This document shows, in pieces, positions 9,420-18,674 of a DNA stretch of 64,000 bases. The notes beneath the pieces were generated by a model. The model was given only the letters and a program-made list of their open reading frames with translations. It had not been told where the DNA came from and ran no database searches. Source of the stretch: an uncultured bacterium (GTDB lineage: Bacteria; Hydrogenedentota; Hydrogenedentia; Hydrogenedentales; CAILVY01); contig CALEDJ010000058.1 in the NCBI GenBank assembly GCA_937951485.1, positions 1 to 64,000 of the forward strand, written 5' to 3'. Both the position numbers and the translations under genes were made by a program. Each line of letters starts with the position of its first letter. The stretch's first letter is position 1.

Positions 9420-10142
9420 ATGGCGCACATGCATCGGTTTTACATACCGCCGGGGATTCCGGCGGGGGAGACGCTGGCGCTTCCGGAGGAGGAAGCGCAT
9501 CACGCGTTGCGCGTGGTGCGGGTGCGGGACGGCGACGAGGTCGCCCTGTTTGACGGACAGGGCCGGGAAATCCTGGGGCGGGCGCGCCGTGTCGGCAAGC
9601 GGGAAGTGGAGGTGGCGGTGGCGTCGGAGCGCACGATTCCGAGGTCGGCGCCATCGCTGGGGGTGGCGATGGCATGGGTGTCGCGGGACAAGGCGGCGGA
9701 GTTCCTGATCGTCCATGGCACGGAGATCGGCGTTGACCGATTCATCTTTTTCGAGGCGGAACGTTCCGAAAGATCGCCGAAGGTGGCGCAGAAATGGACC
9801 CGGCTTGCCGTGGAGACCTGCAAGCAATGCGGCCGCCTCTGGCTGCCGGAGTGCCGCGTCGCCCGCGACATCGCCGAGGCGCTGCAGATGGCCATCGGCA
9901 CGCGCTATTTCGGGGCTTTGCGGCCGGATGCCCCGCCGCTGGGCGCGGCATTCGCAGGCGGCGACGCGACGATCTACGTCGGTCCGGAAGGCGATCTTAC
10001 GGACGCGGAGATAACGACCGCACTGGAATTCGGCGCGGTCCCGTTTTCACTGGGCGATACGGTTTTCCGCTCGGAAATCGCGGCATTCGTCGCCGCGACG
10101 ATTTGCCGGCACCTGCAGGGCTTTCTCGGCGGCGCGCGTTGA
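9420..10142 (+). CDS. rsmE: 16S rRNA (uracil(1498)-N(3))-methyltransferase RsmE
   Basis: MHRFYIPPG...EEAHHALRVVRVRDGDEVALFDGQG...YVGPEGDLTDAEI...SLGDTVFRSEIAAFVA. Confidence 0.93.
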   Translation: MAHMHRFYIPPGIPAGETLALPEEEAHHALRVVRVRDGDEVALFDGQGREILGRARRVGKREVEVAVASERTIPRSAPSLGVAMAWVSRDKAAEFLIVHGTEIGVDRFIFFEAERSERSPKVAQKWTRLAVETCKQCGRLWLPECRVARDIAEALQMAIGTRYFGALRPDAPPLGAAFAGGDATIYVGPEGDLTDAEITTALEFGAVPFSLGDTVFRSEIAAFVAATICRHLQGFLGGAR

Positions 10143-10247
10143 ACGCCAAAGGGGTGGGGCCAACCATCCGCATGGTGCATCATCAGCCCTGTTTTTGATA
10201 GAGTAGTAACAACTCACCCACTCCGTAACATCCGGGAGATTTTATCC

Positions 10248-12884
10248 GTGAAAAGCGATGCCATACGCGCCAGTTATCTGGAGTTTTTCAAGCAGCGCGG
10301 CCATGTAATTGAGCGCAGCGACACCCTGGTGCCGCGCAATGATCCGACCCTGCTCTTCACCAGCGCGGGCATGGTGCAGTTCAAGCCCTATTACACGGGC
10401 GAAGTGCCGGTTCCCTATCGCCGGGCGGCGACGTCGCAGAAATGCCTGCGCGCGGGCGGCAAAGCCAACGATCTGGACGAGGTGGGCAAAACCTCGCGCC
10501 ATCTCACCTTCTTCGAGATGCTCGGCAATTTCTCTTTCGGCGATTATTTCAAGCGCGAGGCCATCCAATGGGCCTGGGAGTATTCCACCGAGGTGATCAA
10601 GTTTCCCCCGGAAGTAATATGGGTGTCGGTCTTCGAGGAGGACGACGAGGCCTACGCCATCTGGGAGAAGGAAATCGGCATCCCGCCATCGCGCATCGTG
10701 CGGCTCGGCGTCAAGGACAACTTCTGGGGTCCTGCCGGTGATACCGGGGCCTGCGGCCCGTGTTCTGAATTGCTCTATGACCGCGGCAGCCACATTGATC
10801 CATCGGCGACACCAGCGCATGATCCGCATGAGCGTTTTCTGGAGTTCTGGAATCTTGTCTTCCCGCAGTTCGACCAGCAGCCCGACGGTTCGCGGCCGCC
10901 GCTCAAAAATCGCGGCATTGACACCGGCATGGGTTTGGAACGGCTCGCCGCGTTGCTGCAAAACAAAGAAACGGTCTTCGACACTGACGGCATCTTCCCG
11001 ATTATCGAAGCGGCGCAGGCGCTCACCCACGTCAAATATGCGAACAATCCCGTGCCGTACCGCGTTATCGCGGACCACATTCGCGCGCTGTCGTTCATGA
11101 TCGCCGACGGCATCCTGCCGTCGAACGAGGGCCGCGGCTATGTGGAACGACGACTTCTGCGACGTGCGGCGCGTTTTGGCCGGGAACTGGGTTTGGAGAA
11201 GCCGTTCCTGTTCACCCTCTGTCACACGGTGATTGATATGATGGGACACCAGTATCCCGAACTGGTCGAGGGCCGCGTCCACATCGAGAAAATCATCCAC
11301 ACGGAGGAGGAACGCTTCGCGGGCACGCTGGCGCGCGGTATGGACCTGCTCGACGAGTTGTTTGCGAAAATGGACCGCACGGGGGACAGGACGGTCCCGG
11401 GGGAAGAATTGTTCCGGCTCTATGACACCTACGGGTTTCCCTTCGACCTGGCGACGGATATCGCCGATGACCGCGGATTCACCGTGGACCGACAGGGTTT
11501 CGAGGCCGCGATGGCGCGGCAGCGGGAACTGGCGCGCAGCGCGTGGATGGGCAGCGGCCAACAGGCGATCCCACCGGTCTATCGCGCGCTTCATGAAGAA
11601 CTGGGCGATACGGAATTCGTCGGGTATGAATGCACGGAATATGCTGCGACGATCCTCGCGCTGGTGCGCGACGGTCACCGTGTGGAAACGCTGCGCGAAG
11701 GGGAAGAAGGCGAAATCATCCTCGATAAAACGCCGTTCTACGCGGAGTCCGGCGGCCAGGTGGCGGATACGGGGGTGATGGACGCCGTGGAGGGCAACGC
11801 GCATGTCACGGACGTGCAGCGGTATGTGGAAGGATTGGTTGCCCACCGGTGTCGGGTCAATCACGGCGCGCTGCGCGCGGGCGACAAGGTGGAAGCGCGG
11901 GTGGATGCGGAAAAGCGGCGGCGCACGGAATGCCACCACACCGCGACCCACCTTCTGCAGGCGGCGCTGCAGAACGTGCTTGGCGCGCATGTGCACCAGG
12001 CGGGGTCGCTCGTGTGCCCGGACTATTTCCGCTTCGACTTCACCCATTTCGAGGGGATTGGCGCAGAGCGCCTGCAGGACATCGAGCGTCTGGTGAACAG
12101 TTATATCCGGCGCGATGCGCCGGTGCAGGCGCAATACATGCCGCTGGAAGAAGCGCGCGCCGCCGGCGCCATGGCGCTTTTCGGCGAAAAATACGCCGAC
12201 ATCGTCCGCGTGATTCGCATCGAGGACATCAGCATGGAACTGTGCGGCGGCACGCATGTGGGGCGGACAGGCAGTATCGGGTGTTTCAAAATCCTCAATG
12301 AAGCGTCCATCTCCTCCGGCGTGCGGCGCATCGAGGCAGTCTGCGGCGAACCGTGCATCGAAACCATTCAGGTGCGCGACCGGACATTGCTCGGCATCGC
12401 CCATATGCTCAGCGCCAAACCTGATACCTTGGAGGAACGCATCCGCGCCCTGCTGGACGAAAACCGGCGGCTGGCGCGCGATGTCGAGAAATGGAAACAG
12501 GCTGCCGCCACCGGCGCGTCCGTGGATTACATGAGCCAAGTGCGGGAAGTGGATGGCGTGCGGCTGCTGGCAACGCTTGTTGACGGACAGGACGCGGCGG
12601 GGCTGCGCGCGCTGATGGACCACCTCCGCGACAAGTTGGGTTCCGGCGTCGTCGTGCTCGGCGCCGCCGAGGAAGACAAGGCGGCGATTTGCGTCGGGGT
12701 CACCAAAGACCTGACAGGGCGCATCCGCGCCGGCGACATCGTGAAACAAATCGCGCCGATAGTCGGCGGCGGCGGTGGGGGACGCCCCGACATGGCGCAG
12801 GCCGGCGGCAAAGACATCTCAAAACTGCCCGAAGCCATCGCCCAGGTCGGCGATGTGGTGCGCGAACTCCTGAAAAAGAAGTGA
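10248..12884 (+). CDS. alaS: Alanyl-tRNA synthetase
   Basis: SDTLVPRNDPTLLFTSAGMVQFKPYYTG...TGACGPCSEL...ECHHTATHLLQAAL...ELCGGTHVGRTGSIG. Confidence 0.99.
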   Translation: MKSDAIRASYLEFFKQRGHVIERSDTLVPRNDPTLLFTSAGMVQFKPYYTGEVPVPYRRAATSQKCLRAGGKANDLDEVGKTSRHLTFFEMLGNFSFGDYFKREAIQWAWEYSTEVIKFPPEVIWVSVFEEDDEAYAIWEKEIGIPPSRIVRLGVKDNFWGPAGDTGACGPCSELLYDRGSHIDPSATPAHDPHERFLEFWNLVFPQFDQQPDGSRPPLKNRGIDTGMGLERLAALLQNKETVFDTDGIFPIIEAAQALTHVKYANNPVPYRVIADHIRALSFMIADGILPSNEGRGYVERRLLRRAARFGRELGLEKPFLFTLCHTVIDMMGHQYPELVEGRVHIEKIIHTEEERFAGTLARGMDLLDELFAKMDRTGDRTVPGEELFRLYDTYGFPFDLATDIADDRGFTVDRQGFEAAMARQRELARSAWMGSGQQAIPPVYRALHEELGDTEFVGYECTEYAATILALVRDGHRVETLREGEEGEIILDKTPFYAESGGQVADTGVMDAVEGNAHVTDVQRYVEGLVAHRCRVNHGALRAGDKVEARVDAEKRRRTECHHTATHLLQAALQNVLGAHVHQAGSLVCPDYFRFDFTHFEGIGAERLQDIERLVNSYIRRDAPVQAQYMPLEEARAAGAMALFGEKYADIVRVIRIEDISMELCGGTHVGRTGSIGCFKILNEASISSGVRRIEAVCGEPCIETIQVRDRTLLGIAHMLSAKPDTLEERIRALLDENRRLARDVEKWKQAAATGASVDYMSQVREVDGVRLLATLVDGQDAAGLRALMDHLRDKLGSGVVVLGAAEEDKAAICVGVTKDLTGRIRAGDIVKQIAPIVGGGGGGRPDMAQAGGKDISKLPEAIAQVGDVVRELLKKK

Positions 12885-12982
12885 GCCAAAGGAAAGTTTG
12901 ATTTGAACGCGCCCGTGAGAGGCCGGAATGTTTTCCCATTGCTTGTCTGGTTGATGGGATCGCATGGTTTGAAATTGTTTTT

Positions 12983-13069
12983 TTGCTGGATTCCCGCTTT
13001 CGCAAGAACGACGATTAAGGGTGACCCGTATTTTTATCCGTTATTCCCGCGAAAGCGGGAATCCAGCAA
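12983..13069. repeat. Extragenic palindromic element, perfect 21-bp inverted repeats
   Basis: ttgctggattcccgctttcgc (12983-13003) / gcgaaagcgggaatccagcaa (13049-13069). Confidence 0.9.
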
Positions 13070-13227
13070 TAGCAAGTGTGCTGTAAAGTTAGAGGTGGTG
13101 TGAAACATATGGGAATATAGAATACCTTTGGAGGGATGGTTAGAATGAATTAGGCAATCCCGTCCATCATGGCGAGCGTAGCGAAGCAATCTGTCGCTTC
13201 CATCCGGTCCGGGGAAAGGAAGGCCTT

Positions 13228-14079
13228 ATGCAAAAGAAGTATTGTATAATCATTCTCGGCCTCTTATGTATTACGCCCTCTGCAAATGCCGAAGCCCCCG
13301 CACGTTCCAGGACTGCGGCCTGCGCGCACCGGGGAGACTGCAAGGTCGCCCCGGAAAACACCCTGCCCGCCATTCTTTCCGCGGTGAAGAAAGGCGCGCC
13401 CATGATCGAGTTCGATGTCCAGAAAACAAAAGACGGGCATCTGGTCATCATGCATGATGGCACGGTGGACCGCACGACCAATGGCCGGGGCAAGGTATCC
13501 GATCTGAGTTTTGCGGAAATCCGGGCGCTGGACGCCGGAAGTTGGTTTGCTCCGGAATTTGCCGGCACGCAGGTCCCCACGCTGGAAGAAGTGCTCGATG
13601 CGATTCCGCCGGGCATCCTCTGCAATGTGCACCTCAAGAGCGGGCCGGGCCTCGCGGCGGAAGCCGCGCGTTTGATCCGCGACAAGGGGCGCCTCGCGGA
13701 TTGTTTCCTTGCGTGCACGGAAGAGCAGATTCTGGAGGCGCGTGCGGTGGTGCCGGAGATCATGACCTGCAACATGACCCGGCAAATGGGCAACCGTGCC
13801 TTGTATGTTGAGAACACCATCAGGATTGGCGCGCAATTCATCCAGTTCATCCGGGATCAGTCGCTGGATGGCATCGAAAATGATGTGGCCCGCTGCCATG
13901 CGCACGGCATCCGGGTCAATTTTTACAGCGCGCAGGATGTGCCCACCATCCGCACACTGGCCGAGGCCGGCGTGGATTACATCCTGACCGATGACTTGGA
14001 CCTGTGCATGAAAACGCTTGTGGAATTCCACCGTGAGAAAGAGGAAAAACAAGCGGCGCAACAAACCGCAACGGAGTGA
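13228..14079 (+). CDS. Glycerophosphodiester phosphodiesterase
   Basis: AHRGDCKVAPENTLPAI...FDVQKTKDGHLVIMHDGTVDRTTNGRG. Confidence 0.93.
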   Translation: MQKKYCIIILGLLCITPSANAEAPARSRTAACAHRGDCKVAPENTLPAILSAVKKGAPMIEFDVQKTKDGHLVIMHDGTVDRTTNGRGKVSDLSFAEIRALDAGSWFAPEFAGTQVPTLEEVLDAIPPGILCNVHLKSGPGLAAEAARLIRDKGRLADCFLACTEEQILEARAVVPEIMTCNMTRQMGNRALYVENTIRIGAQFIQFIRDQSLDGIENDVARCHAHGIRVNFYSAQDVPTIRTLAEAGVDYILTDDLDLCMKTLVEFHREKEEKQAAQQTATE

Positions 14080-14086
14080 ATGCCTC

Positions 14087-15229
14087 ATGCCGTATCCGCA
14101 ATTTGACCGCCACGCGCTGCGCATCAAGCCGCTCGCGGAAAGGAAGGACAAGGTGGATATCGTCCGGGACCATGTGCCGCCCACGGCGACGCCCCGCCCG
14201 TTTTCCCCGGAACGGGAGCGCGTCATCGCGGAGACGGCGCAGCGCATCGCATCAGCGCGGGATGCGGGCAAATCACGGATGCTCGCCTTCGGCGCGCACG
14301 CGATCAAGAACGGTCTCGCGCCGGTATTCATCAAACTTATCGAAGACGGCTGGATCACGCATCTCGCCACCAACGGCGCGGGGATCATCCACGACTGGGA
14401 ATTCGCGTTCCAGGGGCACAGCAGCGAGGATGTGCGGCAAAACGTCGCGCGCGGCGAGTTCGGGGTGTGGGAGGAAACCGGGTTTTACCTGAACCTCGCG
14501 ATCATCGTGGGCGCATACCGGGGGATGGGGTACGGCGAAGCGGTCGGCGCATTTGTGCAACACGAAGGGTTGGAGATTCCCTCGGAGCAAGCGCTGGTCG
14601 CAGAAGTCAGGGAATTGGCCGACGCCAACCCCGCCCAGGCCGCCGCCGCCGCCGACCTGCTCGAACGCGCGCGCCGTTTCCAACTGCCAGCGGGATGGAT
14701 GCCCGTCCCGCATCCGTTCAAACAATACGGATTACAGGCCGCCGCATACCGGCTCAATATTCCCTTCACCAGCCATCCCATGTTCGGCCACGACATCATT
14801 TACATCCACCCGATGAACCTGGGGGCTGCCATCGGCCGCGCCGCCGAACGCGATTTCCTCGCCTTTGCGCATGGCGTGAACAACCTCGACGGCGGCGTGT
14901 ACCTGAGCATCGGGTCCGCCGTCATGTCGCCCATGATCTTCGAAAAATCCCTCTCCATGGCCCAGAACCTGCACATCCAGCGCAATGACCACATTCACAA
15001 CCACTACATGTGCATCGTGGACCTCCAGCAATCCCACTGGGACTGGTCCAAAGGCGAGCCGCCCATGGACAACCCCGACTATTACCTCCGCTACAACAAG
15101 TCCTTCAACCGCATGGGCGGCACGATGCGTTATGTGCAGGCCGACAACCGCGATTTTCTACTGGCGCTGGTGCGTGCGTTGGAGAAAATGCCCGCCTCGC
15201 CCGCACCGCCCCCGCCAACAACGCCTTGA
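14087..15229 (+). CDS. Conserved protein, deoxyhypusine-synthase-like family (tentative)
   Basis: GAHAIKNGLAPVFIKLIEDGWITHLATNGAGIIHDWEFAFQGHSSEDV...; family call from recalled motif style only. Confidence 0.5.
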   Translation: MPYPQFDRHALRIKPLAERKDKVDIVRDHVPPTATPRPFSPERERVIAETAQRIASARDAGKSRMLAFGAHAIKNGLAPVFIKLIEDGWITHLATNGAGIIHDWEFAFQGHSSEDVRQNVARGEFGVWEETGFYLNLAIIVGAYRGMGYGEAVGAFVQHEGLEIPSEQALVAEVRELADANPAQAAAAADLLERARRFQLPAGWMPVPHPFKQYGLQAAAYRLNIPFTSHPMFGHDIIYIHPMNLGAAIGRAAERDFLAFAHGVNNLDGGVYLSIGSAVMSPMIFEKSLSMAQNLHIQRNDHIHNHYMCIVDLQQSHWDWSKGEPPMDNPDYYLRYNKSFNRMGGTMRYVQADNRDFLLALVRALEKMPASPAPPPPTTP

Positions 15230-15533
15230 AAACGGGTAATATCGGGGATTTGATGGCGGACTTGCATGCCGAAGATTAGCCGGCTGGTCTGGATACCCGG
15301 TTCCAAACGGACATTTCATCCACATGGGCGGCGAGATGCGTTGCGTGACGCCTGATAATGGGGATTTCTTGGGCTTCCCGCTGGGACAGGCAAGGGGTTT
15401 TAGAATCTAAGTTATTATATTGCAACCACTTGGACAGTTCTGTGCATCCCGGATATAATCTTTCCTCATGAGTACTTTTGGTCCATTTCGCAAGGCTTGA
15501 CATAATGCCGTATTTTATGATATGGTTACCCAT

Positions 15534-15779
15534 ATGAAAACGACTATAGATATATCAACAGCGCTTTACGAGGAAGTCCGCCGTCTCGCCCAAGAAGAGA
15601 ATACCACGGTCAAGGCCTTGGTCGAGGAGGGATTGCGCCATACATTGACCGAACATAGACGACGTGTTCCGTTTACGTTGCGCAAGGCCACGTTCAAGGG
15701 CAATGGACTCCAGCCCGAGTTCGCAGGAGCGTCCTGGGACCAGATTCGGCGCTCGGCCTACGAAGGGCGCGGCGGATGA
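15534..15779 (+). CDS. VapB-like antitoxin
   Basis: MKTTIDISTALYEEVRRLAQEENTTVKALVEEGLR; start codon of downstream PIN gene overlaps its stop. Confidence 0.8.
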   Translation: MKTTIDISTALYEEVRRLAQEENTTVKALVEEGLRHTLTEHRRRVPFTLRKATFKGNGLQPEFAGASWDQIRRSAYEGRGG

Positions 15780-16207
15780 TTGCCATAGATACGAACCTGC
15801 TCGTCTATGCCCACCGCGAGGATACCGCGTGGCATGACGCCGCCTGCGTATGCCTCAAACAACGGGCGGAAGGCAAAACTCCTTGGGCCATTCCGTGGCC
15901 GTGCATTCACGAGTTTCTCGCGATTGTCACACATCCGCGGATTTACGCGCCGCCCTCCCCGATTGACGTGGCACTCGACCAGGTTGACGCCTGGCTGGAC
16001 TCGCCGAGTTTGGTGCTGATTGGCGAGGCGGACGGACACTGGCCCCACCTTCGCGAAATGCTTCTGAAAGGACGTGTTGCAGGCCCACTGGTGCACGATG
16101 CCCGCGTGGCGGCCCTGTGTATTCAGCACGGGGTGCGGGAGATCTGGACAGCAGACCGGGATTTCGGCCGTTTCCCCGGATTACGTGCGCGCAACCCGTT
16201 GGTATGA
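15776..16207 (+). CDS. PIN-domain toxin, VapC-like
   Basis: MIAIDTNLLVYAHREDTAWHDAA...DARVAALCIQHGVREIWTADRDFGRFPGL. Confidence 0.92.
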   Translation: MIAIDTNLLVYAHREDTAWHDAACVCLKQRAEGKTPWAIPWPCIHEFLAIVTHPRIYAPPSPIDVALDQVDAWLDSPSLVLIGEADGHWPHLREMLLKGRVAGPLVHDARVAALCIQHGVREIWTADRDFGRFPGLRARNPLV

Positions 16208-16256
16208 GACAGGGCCCCCCCTGCCGGACAGTTGGCGACGGTGCCGGTCGCAATCA

Positions 16257-16799
16257 TCAAAACTTTTCGTGGTGAACAAAATCGTTCAGTTCACGGCGGG
16301 GCGGCGCGGGAGGCGTTTTTGCGGGGCGGCCGATGGGGAGGATGGCGACAACTTCGCAATCTTCCGGGGCGTTGAGAATCTGTCGGGCTTTGTCATGGTC
16401 GAAGAGGCCAAGCACCACAGTTCCCAGGCCGATGGCATGGGCGGCCAGGGCGATGTTCTGCGTCATGATGCCGAGGTCAAACAGGAACCAGTCGCCGAAT
16501 TTCGTGCAGACGTTGCCTTTATAATAACCCGAGTCCTTAAGCCTTCCGCAGACCACCAGCAACATCGGCGCGGCCATCACGGAAGTGCGGCCGGGATTGC
16601 CTTCCGGCAGAGTGTCCTGCAGGGCGCGCTTGACGGATTCATCCCGCACAACAACGATTTCCCAGCATTGCGTGTTCGCCCAGGACGGCGCCCATCGTGC
16701 GGCTTCGAGGAGGGTATCCAGTTCTGAAGGGCTTATCGCAGTTGCCTCGAATTTGCGGATGCTGCGACGGGTCTTGATGATGTCCATAAAGTCAGACAT
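16257..16799 (-). CDS. Nitroreductase family protein
   Basis: MDIIKTRRSIRKFEATAISPSELDTLLEAARWAPSWANTQCWEIVVV. Confidence 0.93.
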   Translation of the reverse strand: MSDFMDIIKTRRSIRKFEATAISPSELDTLLEAARWAPSWANTQCWEIVVVRDESVKRALQDTLPEGNPGRTSVMAAPMLLVVCGRLKDSGYYKGNVCTKFGDWFLFDLGIMTQNIALAAHAIGLGTVVLGLFDHDKARQILNAPEDCEVVAILPIGRPAKTPPAPPRRELNDFVHHEKF

Positions 16800-16811
16800 G
16801 TTCCAATCTCC

Positions 16812-17612
16812 TTACTCTTTGTTTTGTGGGTAGCGTGGCGGTTCCCCGAAAATATGCCGGGTATTTTCCCCGAAAACCTTCCGTTTCGCTTCGTCCGGTG
16901 CGTCCAGCGCCAGCATTTTCAGAAAACTTGCCGATGGCGTCTTGAACGGCAGTCCGGTGCCGAAGAGGACACGGTCCTCGCCCAGATGTTGGATGAGAAA
17001 TCCGATGCTGTTTTCCATGACGGCGGTCATGCGCGACATTTCGAGATAGAGGTTTACACGGCGCATGCGCGCCCAAATCGCGGCGTCCGGCTGCAACGGC
17101 GGCACGGATTCCGTGAGGATAAACGTTGCGATGCGATGCCTTTCGGCGGCGGCGAGCACTTCTTCGATACTGACCGTCGCCTCGATGTCGAGCCAGTGCC
17201 GTTGGCGCGGGTCTTCCACCCGCACCGGGATGGACACGGGCAGGCCCGCCTCGGCGGCGGCCTCGATGAGCCGCGCGGTTTCCGGGTCTTGAAGCGAATA
17301 CCCGTGATGCTTTGGATAGAGCCGCAACCCCTTGAACCCCCAAGCCAGACATTGCCGCAGGTCATGCCGCCATTCGGCGTAGGCCGGGTTGATGGTGGCG
17401 TAGCACCAGAAGCGTTCGGAATGCGGCAGCGTTTCCTCGCGCAGCAGCACATTTCCCATGTGGCTGTCGCGGTATAAGATGGCATCCGCCGACGCGACGC
17501 AGGCGCGCACGATGCCGAAATGGTCCATGATCGCCAGCAGTTCTGAAGCGCGGTTGTGGCGCAGGCGTCGAAACGCATAATGACCGAGAAAGGCGTTGAC
17601 ATCAATAATCAT
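16812..17612 (-). CDS. Amidohydrolase family protein (TIM-barrel)
   Basis: MIIDVNAFLGHYAFRRL...VLFGTGLPF; paired with next gene. Confidence 0.75.
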   Translation of the reverse strand: MIIDVNAFLGHYAFRRLRHNRASELLAIMDHFGIVRACVASADAILYRDSHMGNVLLREETLPHSERFWCYATINPAYAEWRHDLRQCLAWGFKGLRLYPKHHGYSLQDPETARLIEAAAEAGLPVSIPVRVEDPRQRHWLDIEATVSIEEVLAAAERHRIATFILTESVPPLQPDAAIWARMRRVNLYLEMSRMTAVMENSIGFLIQHLGEDRVLFGTGLPFKTPSASFLKMLALDAPDEAKRKVFGENTRHIFGEPPRYPQNKE

Positions 17613-18430
17613 ATCGCCCTCCGGGCCAGAATCCTCTGGAAATTTCGCCCCATCAACCCGGAGAATTCCTCATTGGAGAGTTCGGCGTCCAACGCCTTCG
17701 CCATGCTTCCTTCGTAGGTCATGTCCGTGGCGAACAGCAGTCGCTCCGCGCCAATCGCCGCGACCGTGCGGTCCATCATGTCCTCATCCACCACACTCCC
17801 GGCGATGTCCACATAGACCGACGGCGCGTCGCGCAGATATTTCAGCGCCCACTCCCAGTCGCCGCCGCCGCCGAGATGCGCCTCGATGATCATGGTGCCG
17901 GGATGCTTCCTTGCCGCCGCGGCAAAGTGCGACGCATCGCTGATTTTGGGCTGCCGGGCGCGCGTTTCTGCATCGTTCGGGCGCCCCGCATGCGACAGGA
18001 CCGGCACGCCCCACACTGCGCATCTGTCAAGAATCGGGTCCAGCATCGGATCGTCAAGCCGGTGCTGGTTGTAGAGTTTCACGCCGATGAAGTTCTCGTC
18101 TCGCACCCGTTGCTCGATTTCCTCCATCGCGCGCGGGTCGCCGGGATTCACAAAGCACCATGCGCGCATGTGATTGGGATGCCGGGCCGCCGCCGCCGCT
18201 GCGCGATCATTCGCCCGATGAAACATTTCGTAAGGCTGCGGTCCCGTCACGTTCAGGTCAATGACACAAGAGAGTGTGATGCCCAGTTTGGCATTCGCTT
18301 CAATGATTTGGTCGCAATGCCGGATATCCAGTCCGCCCGCAGGGTCGCCGCGCTCGGATCGCACATGCATGTGGCAGTCAATCACCGGATGCCCCAAGCG
18401 TTTCACGTCTTCAATGGTTCGATACCGCAT
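17609..18430 (-). CDS. Amidohydrolase family protein (TIM-barrel)
   Basis: VIDCHMHVRSERGD...RLLFATDMTYEG; 4-nt overlap with downstream amidohydrolase. Confidence 0.85.
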   Translation of the reverse strand: MRYRTIEDVKRLGHPVIDCHMHVRSERGDPAGGLDIRHCDQIIEANAKLGITLSCVIDLNVTGPQPYEMFHRANDRAAAAAARHPNHMRAWCFVNPGDPRAMEEIEQRVRDENFIGVKLYNQHRLDDPMLDPILDRCAVWGVPVLSHAGRPNDAETRARQPKISDASHFAAAARKHPGTMIIEAHLGGGGDWEWALKYLRDAPSVYVDIAGSVVDEDMMDRTVAAIGAERLLFATDMTYEGSMAKALDAELSNEEFSGLMGRNFQRILARRAI

Positions 18431-18674
18431 ACGGCGTTCACCCGTTCCGCAATGAATCAGCGACAAGGCCTATGATAGGCGATTCATCGCAATGTTTGCA
18501 CCACTTTCTTTGCTGTTGGCTGGTGCCGAAGCAGTTTGAGGCTTTGACAGGATTTATGCGTAGGAGTATTATGCCCGACACCCGGGGGTTAATATGGAAA
18601 AATGTGGGAAAGTATGGGGGCGATATCCGGGGCCGATGTACGCGCCGGTTCGCCGCAAAAAGGGGGGAATCCTC

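Noticed and set aside
10242-12749. 835-aa minus-strand ORF
   Set aside because: Antisense shadow of alaS; no recognisable domain.
15484-15514. Possible third family-B fragment (ccatttcgcaaggcttgacataatgcc)
   Set aside because: Only ~10 nt match the TIR and no second arm or interior similarity.
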